Assembly (NCBI GenBank): GCA_045577455.1
Contig: JAZNIJ010000239.1
Span: 1 to 64,000 of the forward strand
Origin: SIG653 sp045577455
Lineage (GTDB): Bacteria > Bacillota > Clostridia > Oscillospirales > CAG-382
Direction of reading: 5' to 3'
Length of the DNA: 64,000 bases
Shown: in pieces, positions 35,638 to 45,591 of the stretch
Position numbering within the stretch: the stretch's first letter is position 1
Layout: each line of letters opens with the position of its first letter
The notes under the pieces: generated by a model
Told to the model about the DNA's origin: nothing
Seen by the model: the letters and a program-made list of their open reading frames with translations, nothing else
Databases searched by the model: none
Program-made: the position numbers and the translations under genes

Positions 35638-36363
35638 ATGGATGTGCAAGAAATTAAACTAATAAGAATACAAAAATATCTGTCCGATATGGGGATAATG
35701 TCTCGACGTGCGGCAGAAAAAGAAATTGAAAAAGGCAACGTTACTGTTAATGGAATTAGAGCGAATGTTGGGGATAAAATTGACCCTGCAAATGATGCAT
35801 TGCTCCTTAATGGAAAGCCAATTGCTGAGCAAAATAAGAAATATTATGTTCTTTTGAATAAACCTGCTGGATATATCACATCCATGAGCGATGAATTTGG
35901 CAGAAAAACCGTTAATGATTTATTAAAGGATATTCCTTGTCGCGTTTATCCTGCGGGTAGATTGGATGCTTCTTCCGAAGGAGCTCTTATTTGTACGAAT
36001 GACGGCGATTTTGCTAACCGTGTTATTCATCCGTCAAACAGCCATGAAAAGGTTTATCATGTTTATGCAGAGGGCAGAGTTGCCAAAGAGAAGCTCCATT
36101 TGCTTTCAGAGCTTCGCAGAATAGACAATGTAAAAATTGCTCCTGTTGGAGTTAAGCAGCTTAGAGCTTATCCAACTCACACAATAATAGAATTCCGTCT
36201 TACGGAGGGAAAAAACCGTCAGATAAGGCGCATGTGTGAGATTGCTGAAATAAAAATAATGCAGTTGAAAAGGATATCTGTTGGTGCCGTTCACCTTGGT
36301 GATTTATCTTCGGGCTCATGGAGACCTCTAACATCTGCAGAAATTAAATCGTTTGGAAAATAA
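35638..36363 (+). CDS. RsuA/RluB-family rRNA pseudouridine synthase
   Basis: 242 residues from ATG 35638. The in-frame GTG 35644 is better spaced from AGGGGG (seven bases) and may be the real start. An S4 RNA-binding domain at about 8-65 (IRIQKYLSDMGIMSRRAAEK) precedes the catalytic domain with AGRLDASSEGALICTNDG (catalytic Asp) and LTEGKNRQIRRMCE. It modifies uridine in ribosomal RNA; small versus large subunit specificity cannot be told. First gene of the run. Confidence 0.9.
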   Translation: MDVQEIKLIRIQKYLSDMGIMSRRAAEKEIEKGNVTVNGIRANVGDKIDPANDALLLNGKPIAEQNKKYYVLLNKPAGYITSMSDEFGRKTVNDLLKDIPCRVYPAGRLDASSEGALICTNDGDFANRVIHPSNSHEKVYHVYAEGRVAKEKLHLLSELRRIDNVKIAPVGVKQLRAYPTHTIIEFRLTEGKNRQIRRMCEIAEIKIMQLKRISVGAVHLGDLSSGSWRPLTSAEIKSFGK

Positions 36364-36370
36364 TTGAGAT

Positions 36371-37972
36371 ATGAGATATTTTAAAATCTGTTTTTTATTC
36401 ATAGTTGCAACTGTTTTTGTTTGGGTGCTTTGTTCTTGCGTAACAACTGCTCCAACTGAAGAAGATAATCCTTCGTATGAATATGGGGTTAGGGGCGAAT
36501 ATGACAGATTATATTATAACGAGTATGAAGACCATATTGTTATAACCGGGTTTGTTTTTAAAGATGATATTCCTGAATGGGATATTTCAAATGTGTCTTT
36601 TGATTTATCAACATTTTCAATTGACTCAATATCCAGCGACACATCTCAAGAGTTGGTTGACCCTGAAACCGTAGGAGTTTACGATTTGGTTATCCCTGAG
36701 TATATATCAGGGAAACCCGTTACAAAAATAGGTAAAAACGCCTTTTATAATATAGCTGCGATAAAATCTGTTGTTCTTCCTTCAACTTTAACAGAAATTC
36801 ACGACGGTGCGTTTTATGGTTGCATAAATATACCTTCTTTTGATTTTCCTGCCTCCCTTGTTTCTATTGGGAGAAATGCGTTTGGAAAATGTACGGAGGT
36901 TGTTGAAATTAAAACTCCTGAAAATATGACAGTTATAGGGCCATATGCCTTTTCAGGACTTTCAAACCTCAGATATCTCACAATATCCGAAAATGTTGTT
37001 GAGGTTAAAGAGGGAGGATTTTCAGGTCTCTCGAATGTTTATGATTTGCAATTGCCTGAAAATCTGGAAATAATAGGTGCAAAAGCGTTCAGAAAATTTC
37101 AGTCCATAACTTCGCTAACAATTCCATCCAATGTTAGTTTTATAGGTCTTGAGGCATTTTATAATTGCAACAATCTTGCTTCGATAACTTTTAACGGTGC
37201 GCCTGAAATTATTGGAGACCAAGCATTTGCTGTTTGCGGTATTGAACATTTAGATTTGAAAGATGGGATTTCAACATTGGGAAGCAAGGTTTTTAGAGAT
37301 TGCACAAATCTTGAAACCGCTAACCTTGGTTCTGTTAAATCAGTTGGATATAATCTTTTTGACGGATGCAAGAATTTGGCAAATATCAAGATATCATCAT
37401 TTATGACGAAATTAACAGGAGGAATGTTTTATAATTGCGATTCTTTGAGCGATGTATCTGTTCCAAATTCTGTTAAAATTGTTGAAAAATGGGCGTTTTT
37501 TAATTGTGATTCTCTTGAGAAAATAGATTTGGGAGCTGTTGAGGTAATAGGCGAAGAATCTTTTATGGGCTGCCTTAATTTAAAAACAGTTAAGTTTCCG
37601 GATATGCTTTCTATTATCAGCGACAGAGCTTTCAATAAATGTACATCTTTGAATAACATAAAAGTAACTGCTGAAACTGTTGGTAAAGAAGCGTTTTATT
37701 GGTGTACATCTCTTGAAAATGTTGTTTTTTCTGAAACTGTTAAGTATATAGGTGTAAGAGGGTTTGCTCGCTGTATATCTCTCACCAATGTTGAGCTTTC
37801 GGATGGCGTCATGATATTGGATTCATATTCCTTCGGAGGTAATACCAAGCTGGAAAAGGTTGTTTTCGGAAAAGCAGTTGAAGATGTTAAACATGGGGCT
37901 TTTGAAAGTTCGTCTCCGAGTTTTGTTGCAGGTAACTCATATACAGAAGAATGGATAAAATCCAATCAATAA
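36371..37972 (+). CDS. BspA-type leucine-rich repeat lipoprotein
   Basis: 533 residues. Signal ending VLCSC (lipid Cys near 23). From about 110 to the end run LRR_5 units of about 23 residues (IGKNAFYNIAAIKSVVLPST, IGRNAFGKCTEVVEIKTPEN, IGDQAFAVCGIEHLDLKDG). Such proteins sit on the surface and bind host or matrix ligands. Only seven bp separate it from the pseudouridine synthase gene, so it is transcribed with housekeeping genes, which is unexpected for a surface protein. Confidence 0.9.
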   Translation: MRYFKICFLFIVATVFVWVLCSCVTTAPTEEDNPSYEYGVRGEYDRLYYNEYEDHIVITGFVFKDDIPEWDISNVSFDLSTFSIDSISSDTSQELVDPETVGVYDLVIPEYISGKPVTKIGKNAFYNIAAIKSVVLPSTLTEIHDGAFYGCINIPSFDFPASLVSIGRNAFGKCTEVVEIKTPENMTVIGPYAFSGLSNLRYLTISENVVEVKEGGFSGLSNVYDLQLPENLEIIGAKAFRKFQSITSLTIPSNVSFIGLEAFYNCNNLASITFNGAPEIIGDQAFAVCGIEHLDLKDGISTLGSKVFRDCTNLETANLGSVKSVGYNLFDGCKNLANIKISSFMTKLTGGMFYNCDSLSDVSVPNSVKIVEKWAFFNCDSLEKIDLGAVEVIGEESFMGCLNLKTVKFPDMLSIISDRAFNKCTSLNNIKVTAETVGKEAFYWCTSLENVVFSETVKYIGVRGFARCISLTNVELSDGVMILDSYSFGGNTKLEKVVFGKAVEDVKHGAFESSSPSFVAGNSYTEEWIKSNQ

Positions 37973-37989
37973 TAGAAAGTTGTGATTAA

Positions 37990-38601
37990 ATGAGTAAAAT
38001 AACTCTTGGTATATTTGGAGGGTCATTTGACCCGCCTCATGTTGGGCATATCAGGTTATGTAGTGAATTTTCAAAGGTTGTTGGTTCTAAAATCTATGTT
38101 ATGCCCGCAAAGGTTTCTCCGTTTAAACAACAAAAAAGTTTTGGTGCAACCGATGAGGACAGAATGGAAATGTGCAAACTTGCTTTTTCTTCAATCAAAG
38201 GCGTTGAAATAAGTGATTTTGAGCTTAGAAAAGAAGAAGTCAGCTATACTTATAAAACTGTTGAACATTTTTTAAGTATAAATCCAAACGAAAAAATATG
38301 CCTATGCGTTGGAGCAGATTGTCTTGAATCGTTGGAATGCTGGGCAAATGCAGAGTATCTTTTCAAAAATTGTTCGTTTGTTGCTGCATACAGATATGAA
38401 GACGGCAACAGGTCTTTTGGAGAAGCGATGCAACGGTTAAAAATTAAATACAATGCCGATATAATTTCTTTGGGATATGACCCAATTTCTGCTTCATCAA
38501 CAGAAATAAGAGAGGCAATTTCAGAAGGAAGAAATATAGAAGGGCTTCTTTCAGACGAAGTTGCGCTTTATATAAAAGAAAAAGGTTTGTATGGAGGTTA
38601 A
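37990..38601 (+). CDS. nadD: Nicotinate-nucleotide adenylyltransferase NadD
   Basis: 203 residues. GIFGGSFDPPHVGHIRLC with the HxGH site at the N-terminus, the ISASSTEIREAIS block near 165, and the short C-terminal helix EVALYIKEKGLYGG. It makes nicotinate adenine dinucleotide for NAD. The order nadD-yqeK-rsfS is conserved in Firmicutes. Confidence 0.95.
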   Translation: MSKITLGIFGGSFDPPHVGHIRLCSEFSKVVGSKIYVMPAKVSPFKQQKSFGATDEDRMEMCKLAFSSIKGVEISDFELRKEEVSYTYKTVEHFLSINPNEKICLCVGADCLESLECWANAEYLFKNCSFVAAYRYEDGNRSFGEAMQRLKIKYNADIISLGYDPISASSTEIREAISEGRNIEGLLSDEVALYIKEKGLYGG

Positions 38602-38606
38602 GGTCT

Positions 38607-39209
38607 GTGAATATTAAAAGAGAAGATGTATTGAAATTACTTGTACTTTCTCCGCGTAGATATGAACATACTTTAGGAACTGAAAAAACAGCTCTTGTTC
38701 TTGCACGCACACATTATCCGTTTTTAGATGAAGAAAAGGTGAGCGTTTCCGCTTTGTTACACGATCTGACAAAGGAATATACTGTCCAAGAGCATATTTC
38801 GGTTGCCCGTAAATATGGGTATGAGTTTTCAGAATTTGAACTTTTGTCTCCAAAGTTGCTTCATTCAAAAACAGCATCATATATAGCAAGGCACGAGTTG
38901 AAATTACCTGATGATGTTTGTGATGCAATTTATTATCACACAACGGGAAAACCTGAAATGAAACCTCTTGAAACAATAATTTATTTTGCAGACTACATTG
39001 AGGAAACGAGAAAAGATGAGGTTTGTGTTGAACTTAGAGAAAAGTACCTTTCGCTTTTGGAAAAAACAGAAAAAAACGATGCATTAAACAAAGCATTGGT
39101 TCTTTCGTTTGATTATACAATAGTTAATCTTATGGAAAAAAGCAAGATTATTGACCAAAATACAATAAATGCAAGAAATTACTATTTATTGAAAACATTA
39201 ACAAAATAG
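38607..39209 (+). CDS. yqeK: YqeK-family HD hydrolase (symmetrical Ap4A hydrolase)
   Basis: 200 residues from GTG 38607 (GGAGG nine bases upstream, overlapping the nadD end). HD-domain metal residues: YEHTLGTEKTALVLARTH, VSALLHDLTKEYT, LHSKTASYIARHEL, IIYFADYIEETRKDEV. It cleaves dinucleoside tetraphosphates such as Ap4A to two ADP. Confidence 0.92.
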   Translation: MNIKREDVLKLLVLSPRRYEHTLGTEKTALVLARTHYPFLDEEKVSVSALLHDLTKEYTVQEHISVARKYGYEFSEFELLSPKLLHSKTASYIARHELKLPDDVCDAIYYHTTGKPEMKPLETIIYFADYIEETRKDEVCVELREKYLSLLEKTEKNDALNKALVLSFDYTIVNLMEKSKIIDQNTINARNYYLLKTLTK

Positions 39210-39223
39210 TTAAGGAGAAAAAA

Positions 39224-39577
39224 ATGGAAAAATTAACAAAAGAGCAGGAATATAATCTTGCTAAAGAAATGATGAAAGCATTAGATGATAAAAAAGGAAT
39301 GGATGTAACGATATTAGAGGTTGGGAAGAAAACTGTTCTAACAGATTATTTTGTTATTGCAACAGGAACTTCCGGAACTCATGTAAACGCATTGGCAGAT
39401 GAAGTTGAGTTTAAGTTAAAAACAGACCATAAAATATCACCTATGAGCGTTCAGGGAAAAAATGAATGGGTTCTTATGGACTATGGATTTGTTGTTGTGC
39501 ATATATTCACTCAGGAGGCAAGAAAGCATTATAATCTCGAAAAACTCTGGGAAAACGCCGAGGTTATTGCAGAATAG
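39224..39577 (+). CDS. rsfS: Ribosomal silencing factor RsfS
   Basis: 117 residues, full length. Family pattern DDKKGMDVTILEVGKKTVLT, DYFVIATGTSGTHVNALADE, GKNEWVLMDYGFVVVHIFTQ, and REHYNLE-like KHYNLEKLW. It binds the large ribosomal subunit protein L14 and blocks subunit joining in starvation. Confidence 0.95.
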   Translation: MEKLTKEQEYNLAKEMMKALDDKKGMDVTILEVGKKTVLTDYFVIATGTSGTHVNALADEVEFKLKTDHKISPMSVQGKNEWVLMDYGFVVVHIFTQEARKHYNLEKLWENAEVIAE

Positions 39578-39614
39578 AGTAGACCTCCTTAACAAATAAA
39601 AAGGAGAGAGAACC

Positions 39615-42227
39615 ATGATACTAATGAAATGTAGGAAATGCCTCAGAGAGCTTACCGATTATGATGACTCTGGAAAGGTATACTGCGAGTATTGTAAAAA
39701 AGAATGGCAATATGATATTGATAAGCTCCCGCGTCAAGGAGTTTTAGAGCTTCCTGAAGGAACATATGAGGGCTTGATATTGAAAAACCGCCCCTTTGGT
39801 AATGGTAAACTCACTCTTAAAACAGGTGAAGTTTATGAGGGTGAATGGACGGAAGGAAAGCTAACTGGAAAAGGAAAGCTCACAACAGCAGACAGCGTTT
39901 ATGAAGGTGAGTTTCAAGGCGGTGTTCCTGATGGGGAGGGTGTTGTAAGATATAATAACGGTGATGCTTGCGAGGGTAGCTGGAAAGAGGGAATGCCCCA
40001 CGGAAAATGCCTTTGTACATTTGCAAACGGAGACAGATATGAGGGATTCCTTTTTGAAGGAGAATATCAGGGCCAAGGCGTTTTGAAAAACGAGCTTGGA
40101 GAATATAGAGGAGAATTTCTTTCAGGGCAATATTCCGGAGACGGTGATATGGTTTATTCGGATGATTCTCATTATGAAGGTCATTGGGAACAAGGAAAAA
40201 GAAGTGGAACAGGTAAATTCCGTTCTTCGGGCGGACTTGTTTACAATGGTAATTGGGAAAATGATTTATATGATGGTGAGGGAGAATTAAAGCTCTCTGA
40301 CGGAACTGTTTATAAGGGTTCATTTTCTGAAGGAAAATATGATGGAAAGGGTGTGTTGAAAACTCCATCATATTCATACGAAGGTGATTTTTCCAACGGA
40401 TTTAAGCAGGGGCAAGGTAATTTGACATCAGAAACTGAAGAATATTCAGGAAGTTTCAAAAACGATGTTTATCATGGAGAAGGAACACTTAAAAACAGCG
40501 AATACACCTATAGTGGAAATTTTGAAAATGGTGTAAAAAGCGGTAAAGGCAAAATAATATATACAACAGGCATCGAATATGAAGGCGATTTCGTTAATGG
40601 TTATATTGAAGGCGAAGGCGTATATAAAACCCAGAACGGAGATGTTTACTTTGGAACTGTTTCAGGAGGAAAAGTAACAGGCAAGGGAGAAATAAAGTAT
40701 GCCAACGGTGATGTGTATATAGGCGAAGTTGTTGACCTTATTAAAAATGGAACAGGAGAATTTACAACCTCATCTTTAAAGTATTCGGGCAGTTGGAATA
40801 ACGATTTGTATGATGGTAAGGGTATTCTTACAGAGCCGGATTTTACTTACGAAGGTGATTTTTCATCAGGCGTTAAAGAAGGTAATGCGGTTTGCACTTT
40901 TGCAAATGGTGAAAAATTTTATGGTGAATATTCAGGTGATATCCCCTCGAAAGGAAAGTTGAATTTTTCGGGTAATGTTTTTGAAGGTAGCTTTGAAAAC
41001 GGAGATATTGCTCTTGGAATATTGACATCAGAAAACGGTGATATTTATAATGGAAGTCTGGTAAACAGAAAATACCAAGGGATTGGTACTTTAAAAACAT
41101 CCGATGGAAATTTAATAGAAGGTGAATTTTTACATGGAGAATTCAGTGGGAACGGAAAAATAACATATGCAAACGGCAATGTTGCGGAAGGCAGCTTTGT
41201 GAATTATCTGCTTCATGGTGCCGGAAAAGAGACTCTTGTTGACGGTGAAACATATAGAGGTGAATTTGCAGACGGAAAACGCCATGGAATGGGCGAATGT
41301 GTTTTTTCAAATAAAGAAATTTATTCGGGAACTTTCACATTTGGTTGTTGTACAGGAACAGGAACTTATATCTATGCAAACGGCGAAAGATATGAGGGGG
41401 CTGTTGAGAATAAACAGCGTCACGGTGTTGGAAAAATGACATATACCAACGGAAATGTCTATGAAGGAGACTGGGTAAACGGTTTTAAAACAGGAAAAGG
41501 CACTCTTCTGTTTTCTAATGGAGATATATATGTTGGTGAGTTTTCTGGAGATAAAATTCAGGGCAAGGGTAAGAAGAACTATGCTAAGGGCTCTGTGTAT
41601 GAAGGTGATTTTGTTGACGGAAAGCGCGAAGGAAATGGAAAAATCACTTGGAAAGACGGCAGCTACTATTTTGGCGGTTATGTTGCTGACAAAAGAACGG
41701 GTGAAGGAGAGTTTGTTTCTGCTTCAGGCGATGTATATAAAGGCGGTTTTAAAGAAGGAAAAAAACACGGAAATGGAGTTCTTACCTATAGCAATGGTAT
41801 AACATATAAGGGCGGCTTTGTTGAAAACGAATTCTCTGGTGATGGTGAATATGTAAGCCCGGAAGAAAGCTATATTGGTTCCTTCCTAAAAGGTTGTAAA
41901 GATGGTAATGGAACACTTTCGACTAAATTCGGCGAGTATATTGGCGGATTCAAAGAAGGTAAAAAGAGCGGAAAAGGCATATACAAATATGCTTGCGGCG
42001 ATGTATATGATGGCGGCTTTGAAAATGGTAGGCGCAACGGTCGTGGGATATATACATGGGTAAGCGGCACCGTTTATGATGGCGTTTGGAAAAACGGAAG
42101 AAGATGCGGTGAAGGTAAACTGGTTAAAAATGGCGAAATAATTTTTGAAGGACTTTGGAAAGGTGATAACCCAATAAGGGCTGATGAAGCGCAGGAGATT
42201 GCTTCAGAATCAAATAATGAAGTTTAA
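39615..42227 (+). CDS. Very large MORN-repeat protein with N-terminal zinc ribbon
   Basis: 870 residues. Two Cys pairs (KCRKCLREL and VYCEYCKKEW, residues 5-30) form a zinc-ribbon-like head. From about residue 48 to 855 the protein is almost wholly MORN units of about 20-24 residues (EGTYEGLILKNRPFGNGKL, GEVYEGEWTEGKLTGKGKL, and so on), roughly 35 copies. No signal or membrane segment, so cytoplasmic or peripherally membrane-bound. MORN repeats often bind lipids or act as spacers. Set between rsfS and leuS, 37 and 59 bp away. Function unknown; the length is exceptional. Confidence 0.9.
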   Translation: MILMKCRKCLRELTDYDDSGKVYCEYCKKEWQYDIDKLPRQGVLELPEGTYEGLILKNRPFGNGKLTLKTGEVYEGEWTEGKLTGKGKLTTADSVYEGEFQGGVPDGEGVVRYNNGDACEGSWKEGMPHGKCLCTFANGDRYEGFLFEGEYQGQGVLKNELGEYRGEFLSGQYSGDGDMVYSDDSHYEGHWEQGKRSGTGKFRSSGGLVYNGNWENDLYDGEGELKLSDGTVYKGSFSEGKYDGKGVLKTPSYSYEGDFSNGFKQGQGNLTSETEEYSGSFKNDVYHGEGTLKNSEYTYSGNFENGVKSGKGKIIYTTGIEYEGDFVNGYIEGEGVYKTQNGDVYFGTVSGGKVTGKGEIKYANGDVYIGEVVDLIKNGTGEFTTSSLKYSGSWNNDLYDGKGILTEPDFTYEGDFSSGVKEGNAVCTFANGEKFYGEYSGDIPSKGKLNFSGNVFEGSFENGDIALGILTSENGDIYNGSLVNRKYQGIGTLKTSDGNLIEGEFLHGEFSGNGKITYANGNVAEGSFVNYLLHGAGKETLVDGETYRGEFADGKRHGMGECVFSNKEIYSGTFTFGCCTGTGTYIYANGERYEGAVENKQRHGVGKMTYTNGNVYEGDWVNGFKTGKGTLLFSNGDIYVGEFSGDKIQGKGKKNYAKGSVYEGDFVDGKREGNGKITWKDGSYYFGGYVADKRTGEGEFVSASGDVYKGGFKEGKKHGNGVLTYSNGITYKGGFVENEFSGDGEYVSPEESYIGSFLKGCKDGNGTLSTKFGEYIGGFKEGKKSGKGIYKYACGDVYDGGFENGRRNGRGIYTWVSGTVYDGVWKNGRRCGEGKLVKNGEIIFEGLWKGDNPIRADEAQEIASESNNEV

Positions 42228-42286
42228 TTATTGTTGAGTTATCTCTAATATATAAGCAGTTCAATTTTGAGAGGAGTTTTAATTTA

Positions 42287-44686
42287 ATGAGATATCGTTT
42301 TAGTGAGATAGAAACAAAGTGGCAGAAAAAATGGGAGGAAGCCAAACTTTTTAATGCTGAGGAAAAAAGCAAAAAGCCAAAGTTTTATTCCCTTATTGAG
42401 TTTCCATATCCTTCGGGCGCAGGTATGCACGTTGGTCATATAAAGGCATACAGCGGTCTTGAAGTTGTATCAAGAAAACGCAGAATGCAGGGATACAATG
42501 TTTTGTTCCCAATCGGTTTTGATGCGTTTGGACTTCCAACAGAAAACTATGCTGTTAAGAATAACTTGCACCCAAGAATAGTAACCGATACAAATATCGA
42601 AAAATTCACTTCCCAGCTTAAAAAAGTTGGATTTTCCTTTGACTGGACAAGGGTTGTTGATACAACAGAAGAAAATTATTATAAGTGGACTCAATGGATT
42701 TTCCTTAAAATGTTTGAAAAGGGACTTGTTTTCAGAGATACCGCTTTGGTAAATTATTGTCCTCATTGTAAAGTTGTTCTTTCTAATGAAGACTCACAGG
42801 GTGGAAAGTGCGATATTTGTAAGAGTGATGTTGTTCAGAAATCCAAGGCAGTATGGTATCTCAGAATAACAGAATATGCTGATAAGCTCCTTTCAGGTCT
42901 CGATGAGGTTGATTATCCTCTTAATATCAGACAGCAACAGGAAAACTGGATAGGCAAATCAACAGGTGCATTTGCTAATTTCAAAATTAAAGGAACTGAT
43001 GAAAAGCTCCGTATATATACAACAAGATGTGACACTCTTTTCGGTGTAACCTTTATGGTAATTGCTCCTGAAAATCCAATTATAGATTTGCTTTCCGAAA
43101 AAGTTAAGAATATGGATGCCATAGAGGCATACAGAGCAGAATGTGCAAAGAAAACAGAGTTTGAACGCACACAGCTTGTTAAGGATAAGACAGGTGTAAG
43201 AATTGAGGGTCTTGAAGCAATTAACCCTGTTACAGAGGAAACAATTCCAATATATATTTCTGACTATGTAATGATGGGCTATGGAACAGGTGCAATTATG
43301 GCTGTTCCTGCACATGACCAGAGAGACTATGAATTTGCAAAGAAATTTGGAATTGAAATAAGAGAAGTAATCAAGGGCGGAGACATTGAAAAAGAAGCAT
43401 ATACAGGGGATGGCGAAATGGTAAATTCCGGCTTCCTTAACGGTCTCACCAACAAAAAGGATTCAATAGAAAAAATGCTTGAATACCTTTCAGAAAAGGG
43501 TATTGGAGAAAAAGGTGTTCAGTATAAAATGAAGGATTGGGCGTTTAACCGTCAAAGATATTGGGGCGAACCAATTCCTCTTGTTCACTGCGAAAAATGT
43601 GGAATAGTTGCTGTTCCCTATGAAGAGTTACCCCTCAAATTACCTGTTATGGAAAAATACGAACCAGGTGTTGGTGGTGAAAGCCCATTGGCAAAGTGCG
43701 ACGAATTTGTTAATTGTGCTTGTCCCAAATGCGGCGGAAAAGCAAAGCGTGAAACCGATACAATGCCTCAGTGGGCTGGCTCATCATGGTATTTTCTCCG
43801 TTATTGCGACCCATTCAATGATAAAGAATTTGCATCAAAAGAAGCTCTTGATTATTGGATGCCTGTAGATTGGTATAACGGTGGTATGGAACATGTAACA
43901 CGCCATTTGATATATTCAAGATTCTGGTATAAATTCCTTTATGATTTAGGACTTGTTCCTGTTTCTGAACCATATGCAAAGCGTTCTGCTCAGGGATTGA
44001 TTTTAGGTTCTGATGGCGAAAAAATGAGTAAATCAAAGGGAAATGTTGTTGACCCTAATAATGTTGTTGATTCGTTTGGCGCTGATGTTCTCAGAATTTA
44101 TGTTCTTTTTATGGGAAATTACGGTGATGCAGCACCTTGGTCTGATGAAGGTGTAAAGGGTGCAAAGCGTTTCCTTGAAAGATTTGCATCTTTGGATGAC
44201 AATCTTACAGATAAAATGTCATCTCAGGTTGAAAAAGCATTGCATAAAACAGTTAAAAAGGTTTCAGAAGATATAGAATCAATGAAATATAACACAGCTA
44301 TTGCTGCAATGATGGGACTTGTTAATGAAATTTCATCTGGTGGTGGAATTGATAGAGAAGGTCTTAAAATATTTGCAAAGATTTTATGCCCATTTGCACC
44401 ACACATTGCTGAGGAAATGTGGGCTGCTTGTGGTGGAGAGGGCTTCTGTTCTGCAGCACAGTGGCCTGAATATGACCCTGAAAAAATAAAAGACGATACA
44501 ATTCAAATCCCCGTTCAGGTGTGTGGAAAGCTCAAAGCGGTTATCACTGTTCCCGCTGAAAGCACCGAAGATACAGTTCTTGAAGCGGCTATGAAAGAAG
44601 AAAAGGTTGTTTCTGCTGTTGAAGGTAAAACTGTTATCAAGAAAATTTATGTTAAAAATAAGCTCTTTAACATTGTTGTGAAATAG
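42287..44686 (+). CDS. leuS: Leucyl-tRNA synthetase
   Basis: 799 residues. HIGH-type motif PSGAGMHVGHIKAYSG (about 45-60), a zinc-binding-type insert (CPHCKVVLSNEDSQGGKCDI), an editing domain at about 215-400 (TTRCDTLFGVTFMVIAPENP), KMSKS in DGEKMSKSKGNVVDP near 580, and an anticodon-binding tail. Charges tRNA-Leu. No T-box leader is seen in the 59-bp space before it. Confidence 0.97.
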   Translation: MRYRFSEIETKWQKKWEEAKLFNAEEKSKKPKFYSLIEFPYPSGAGMHVGHIKAYSGLEVVSRKRRMQGYNVLFPIGFDAFGLPTENYAVKNNLHPRIVTDTNIEKFTSQLKKVGFSFDWTRVVDTTEENYYKWTQWIFLKMFEKGLVFRDTALVNYCPHCKVVLSNEDSQGGKCDICKSDVVQKSKAVWYLRITEYADKLLSGLDEVDYPLNIRQQQENWIGKSTGAFANFKIKGTDEKLRIYTTRCDTLFGVTFMVIAPENPIIDLLSEKVKNMDAIEAYRAECAKKTEFERTQLVKDKTGVRIEGLEAINPVTEETIPIYISDYVMMGYGTGAIMAVPAHDQRDYEFAKKFGIEIREVIKGGDIEKEAYTGDGEMVNSGFLNGLTNKKDSIEKMLEYLSEKGIGEKGVQYKMKDWAFNRQRYWGEPIPLVHCEKCGIVAVPYEELPLKLPVMEKYEPGVGGESPLAKCDEFVNCACPKCGGKAKRETDTMPQWAGSSWYFLRYCDPFNDKEFASKEALDYWMPVDWYNGGMEHVTRHLIYSRFWYKFLYDLGLVPVSEPYAKRSAQGLILGSDGEKMSKSKGNVVDPNNVVDSFGADVLRIYVLFMGNYGDAAPWSDEGVKGAKRFLERFASLDDNLTDKMSSQVEKALHKTVKKVSEDIESMKYNTAIAAMMGLVNEISSGGGIDREGLKIFAKILCPFAPHIAEEMWAACGGEGFCSAAQWPEYDPEKIKDDTIQIPVQVCGKLKAVITVPAESTEDTVLEAAMKEEKVVSAVEGKTVIKKIYVKNKLFNIVVK

Positions 44687-44698
44687 TGAGGTTGTAAA

Positions 44699-45529
44699 AT
44701 GAGTTATGCCGATAAGGTTTTTAAACAGAATTGCCTTGACATAATCGAACATGGTTTTATGGATAGTGAGTTGGAAGTCCGTCCTCGTTGGGAGGACGGA
44801 ACTCCTGCACATACAATAAAAAAATTCGGTGTTGTTAACCGTTATGATTTAAGCAAGGAGTTTCCAATACTTACCCTTAGGAAAACAGCGTTTAAGTCTT
44901 GTATAGATGAAATCCTTTGGATATGGCAAAAAAAATCGAACAATATTAACGAGTTGAACAGCCGTATATGGGATTCATGGGCAGATGAAAACGGAACAAT
45001 TGGCAAAGCGTACGGGTATCAACTTGGTGTTAAGCATAAATATAAAGAGGGAATGTTTGACCAGGTAGACAGAATGTTGTTTGATCTTAAAAATAATCCT
45101 GCTTCAAGACGGATAATGTCAAATATCTATGTACATAGTGATCTTAGCGAAATGGGGCTTTATCCCTGTGCTTATAGCTTAACCTTAAATGTTTCCGGTA
45201 ATGTGCTTAACGGTATATTAAATCAGCGTTCTCAGGATATGCTCGTAGCAAACAATTGGAATGTTTGCCAATATGCTGTGCTTATGCATATGTTTGCCGC
45301 TTCAAGCGGATTGAAGGTTGGAGAGCTTGTTCATGTTATTGCTGATGCTCATATTTATGATAGGCATATTCCCATAGTTAAGGAGGTGCTTAAAAATCCT
45401 GAGTATGATGCACCAAAATTTAACATCGATGAAAGTATAAAAGATTTTTATGCTTTTACAACCGATAGCTTTTCCCTTGATTGTTATGTTGCAACAAAAT
45501 TGGAAACTAAAATTCCTGTTGCAATATAA
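44699..45529 (+). CDS. thyA: Thymidylate synthase ThyA
   Basis: 276 residues. Substrate Arg loop (RPRWEDGTPAHTIKKFGV), RIWDSWADENGTIGKAYGYQ, catalytic Cys157 in LYPCAYSLTLNV, NQRSQDMLVANNWNVCQYAV, and HIYDRHIPIVKE. The residue after the catalytic Cys is Ala where many ThyA proteins have His. Converts dUMP to dTMP using methylene-THF. DHFR, which recycles the folate, is 62 bp downstream. Confidence 0.94.
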   Translation: MSYADKVFKQNCLDIIEHGFMDSELEVRPRWEDGTPAHTIKKFGVVNRYDLSKEFPILTLRKTAFKSCIDEILWIWQKKSNNINELNSRIWDSWADENGTIGKAYGYQLGVKHKYKEGMFDQVDRMLFDLKNNPASRRIMSNIYVHSDLSEMGLYPCAYSLTLNVSGNVLNGILNQRSQDMLVANNWNVCQYAVLMHMFAASSGLKVGELVHVIADAHIYDRHIPIVKEVLKNPEYDAPKFNIDESIKDFYAFTTDSFSLDCYVATKLETKIPVAI

Positions 45530-45591
45530 AATCTAATTGTAATGAAAGGAATGTCAGGGTGATATTTCATATAGCGCTCTGATAATAGATT

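Noticed and set aside
42228..42286. T-box leader for leuS
   Set aside because: Only 59 bp are available and no T-box sequence is present.
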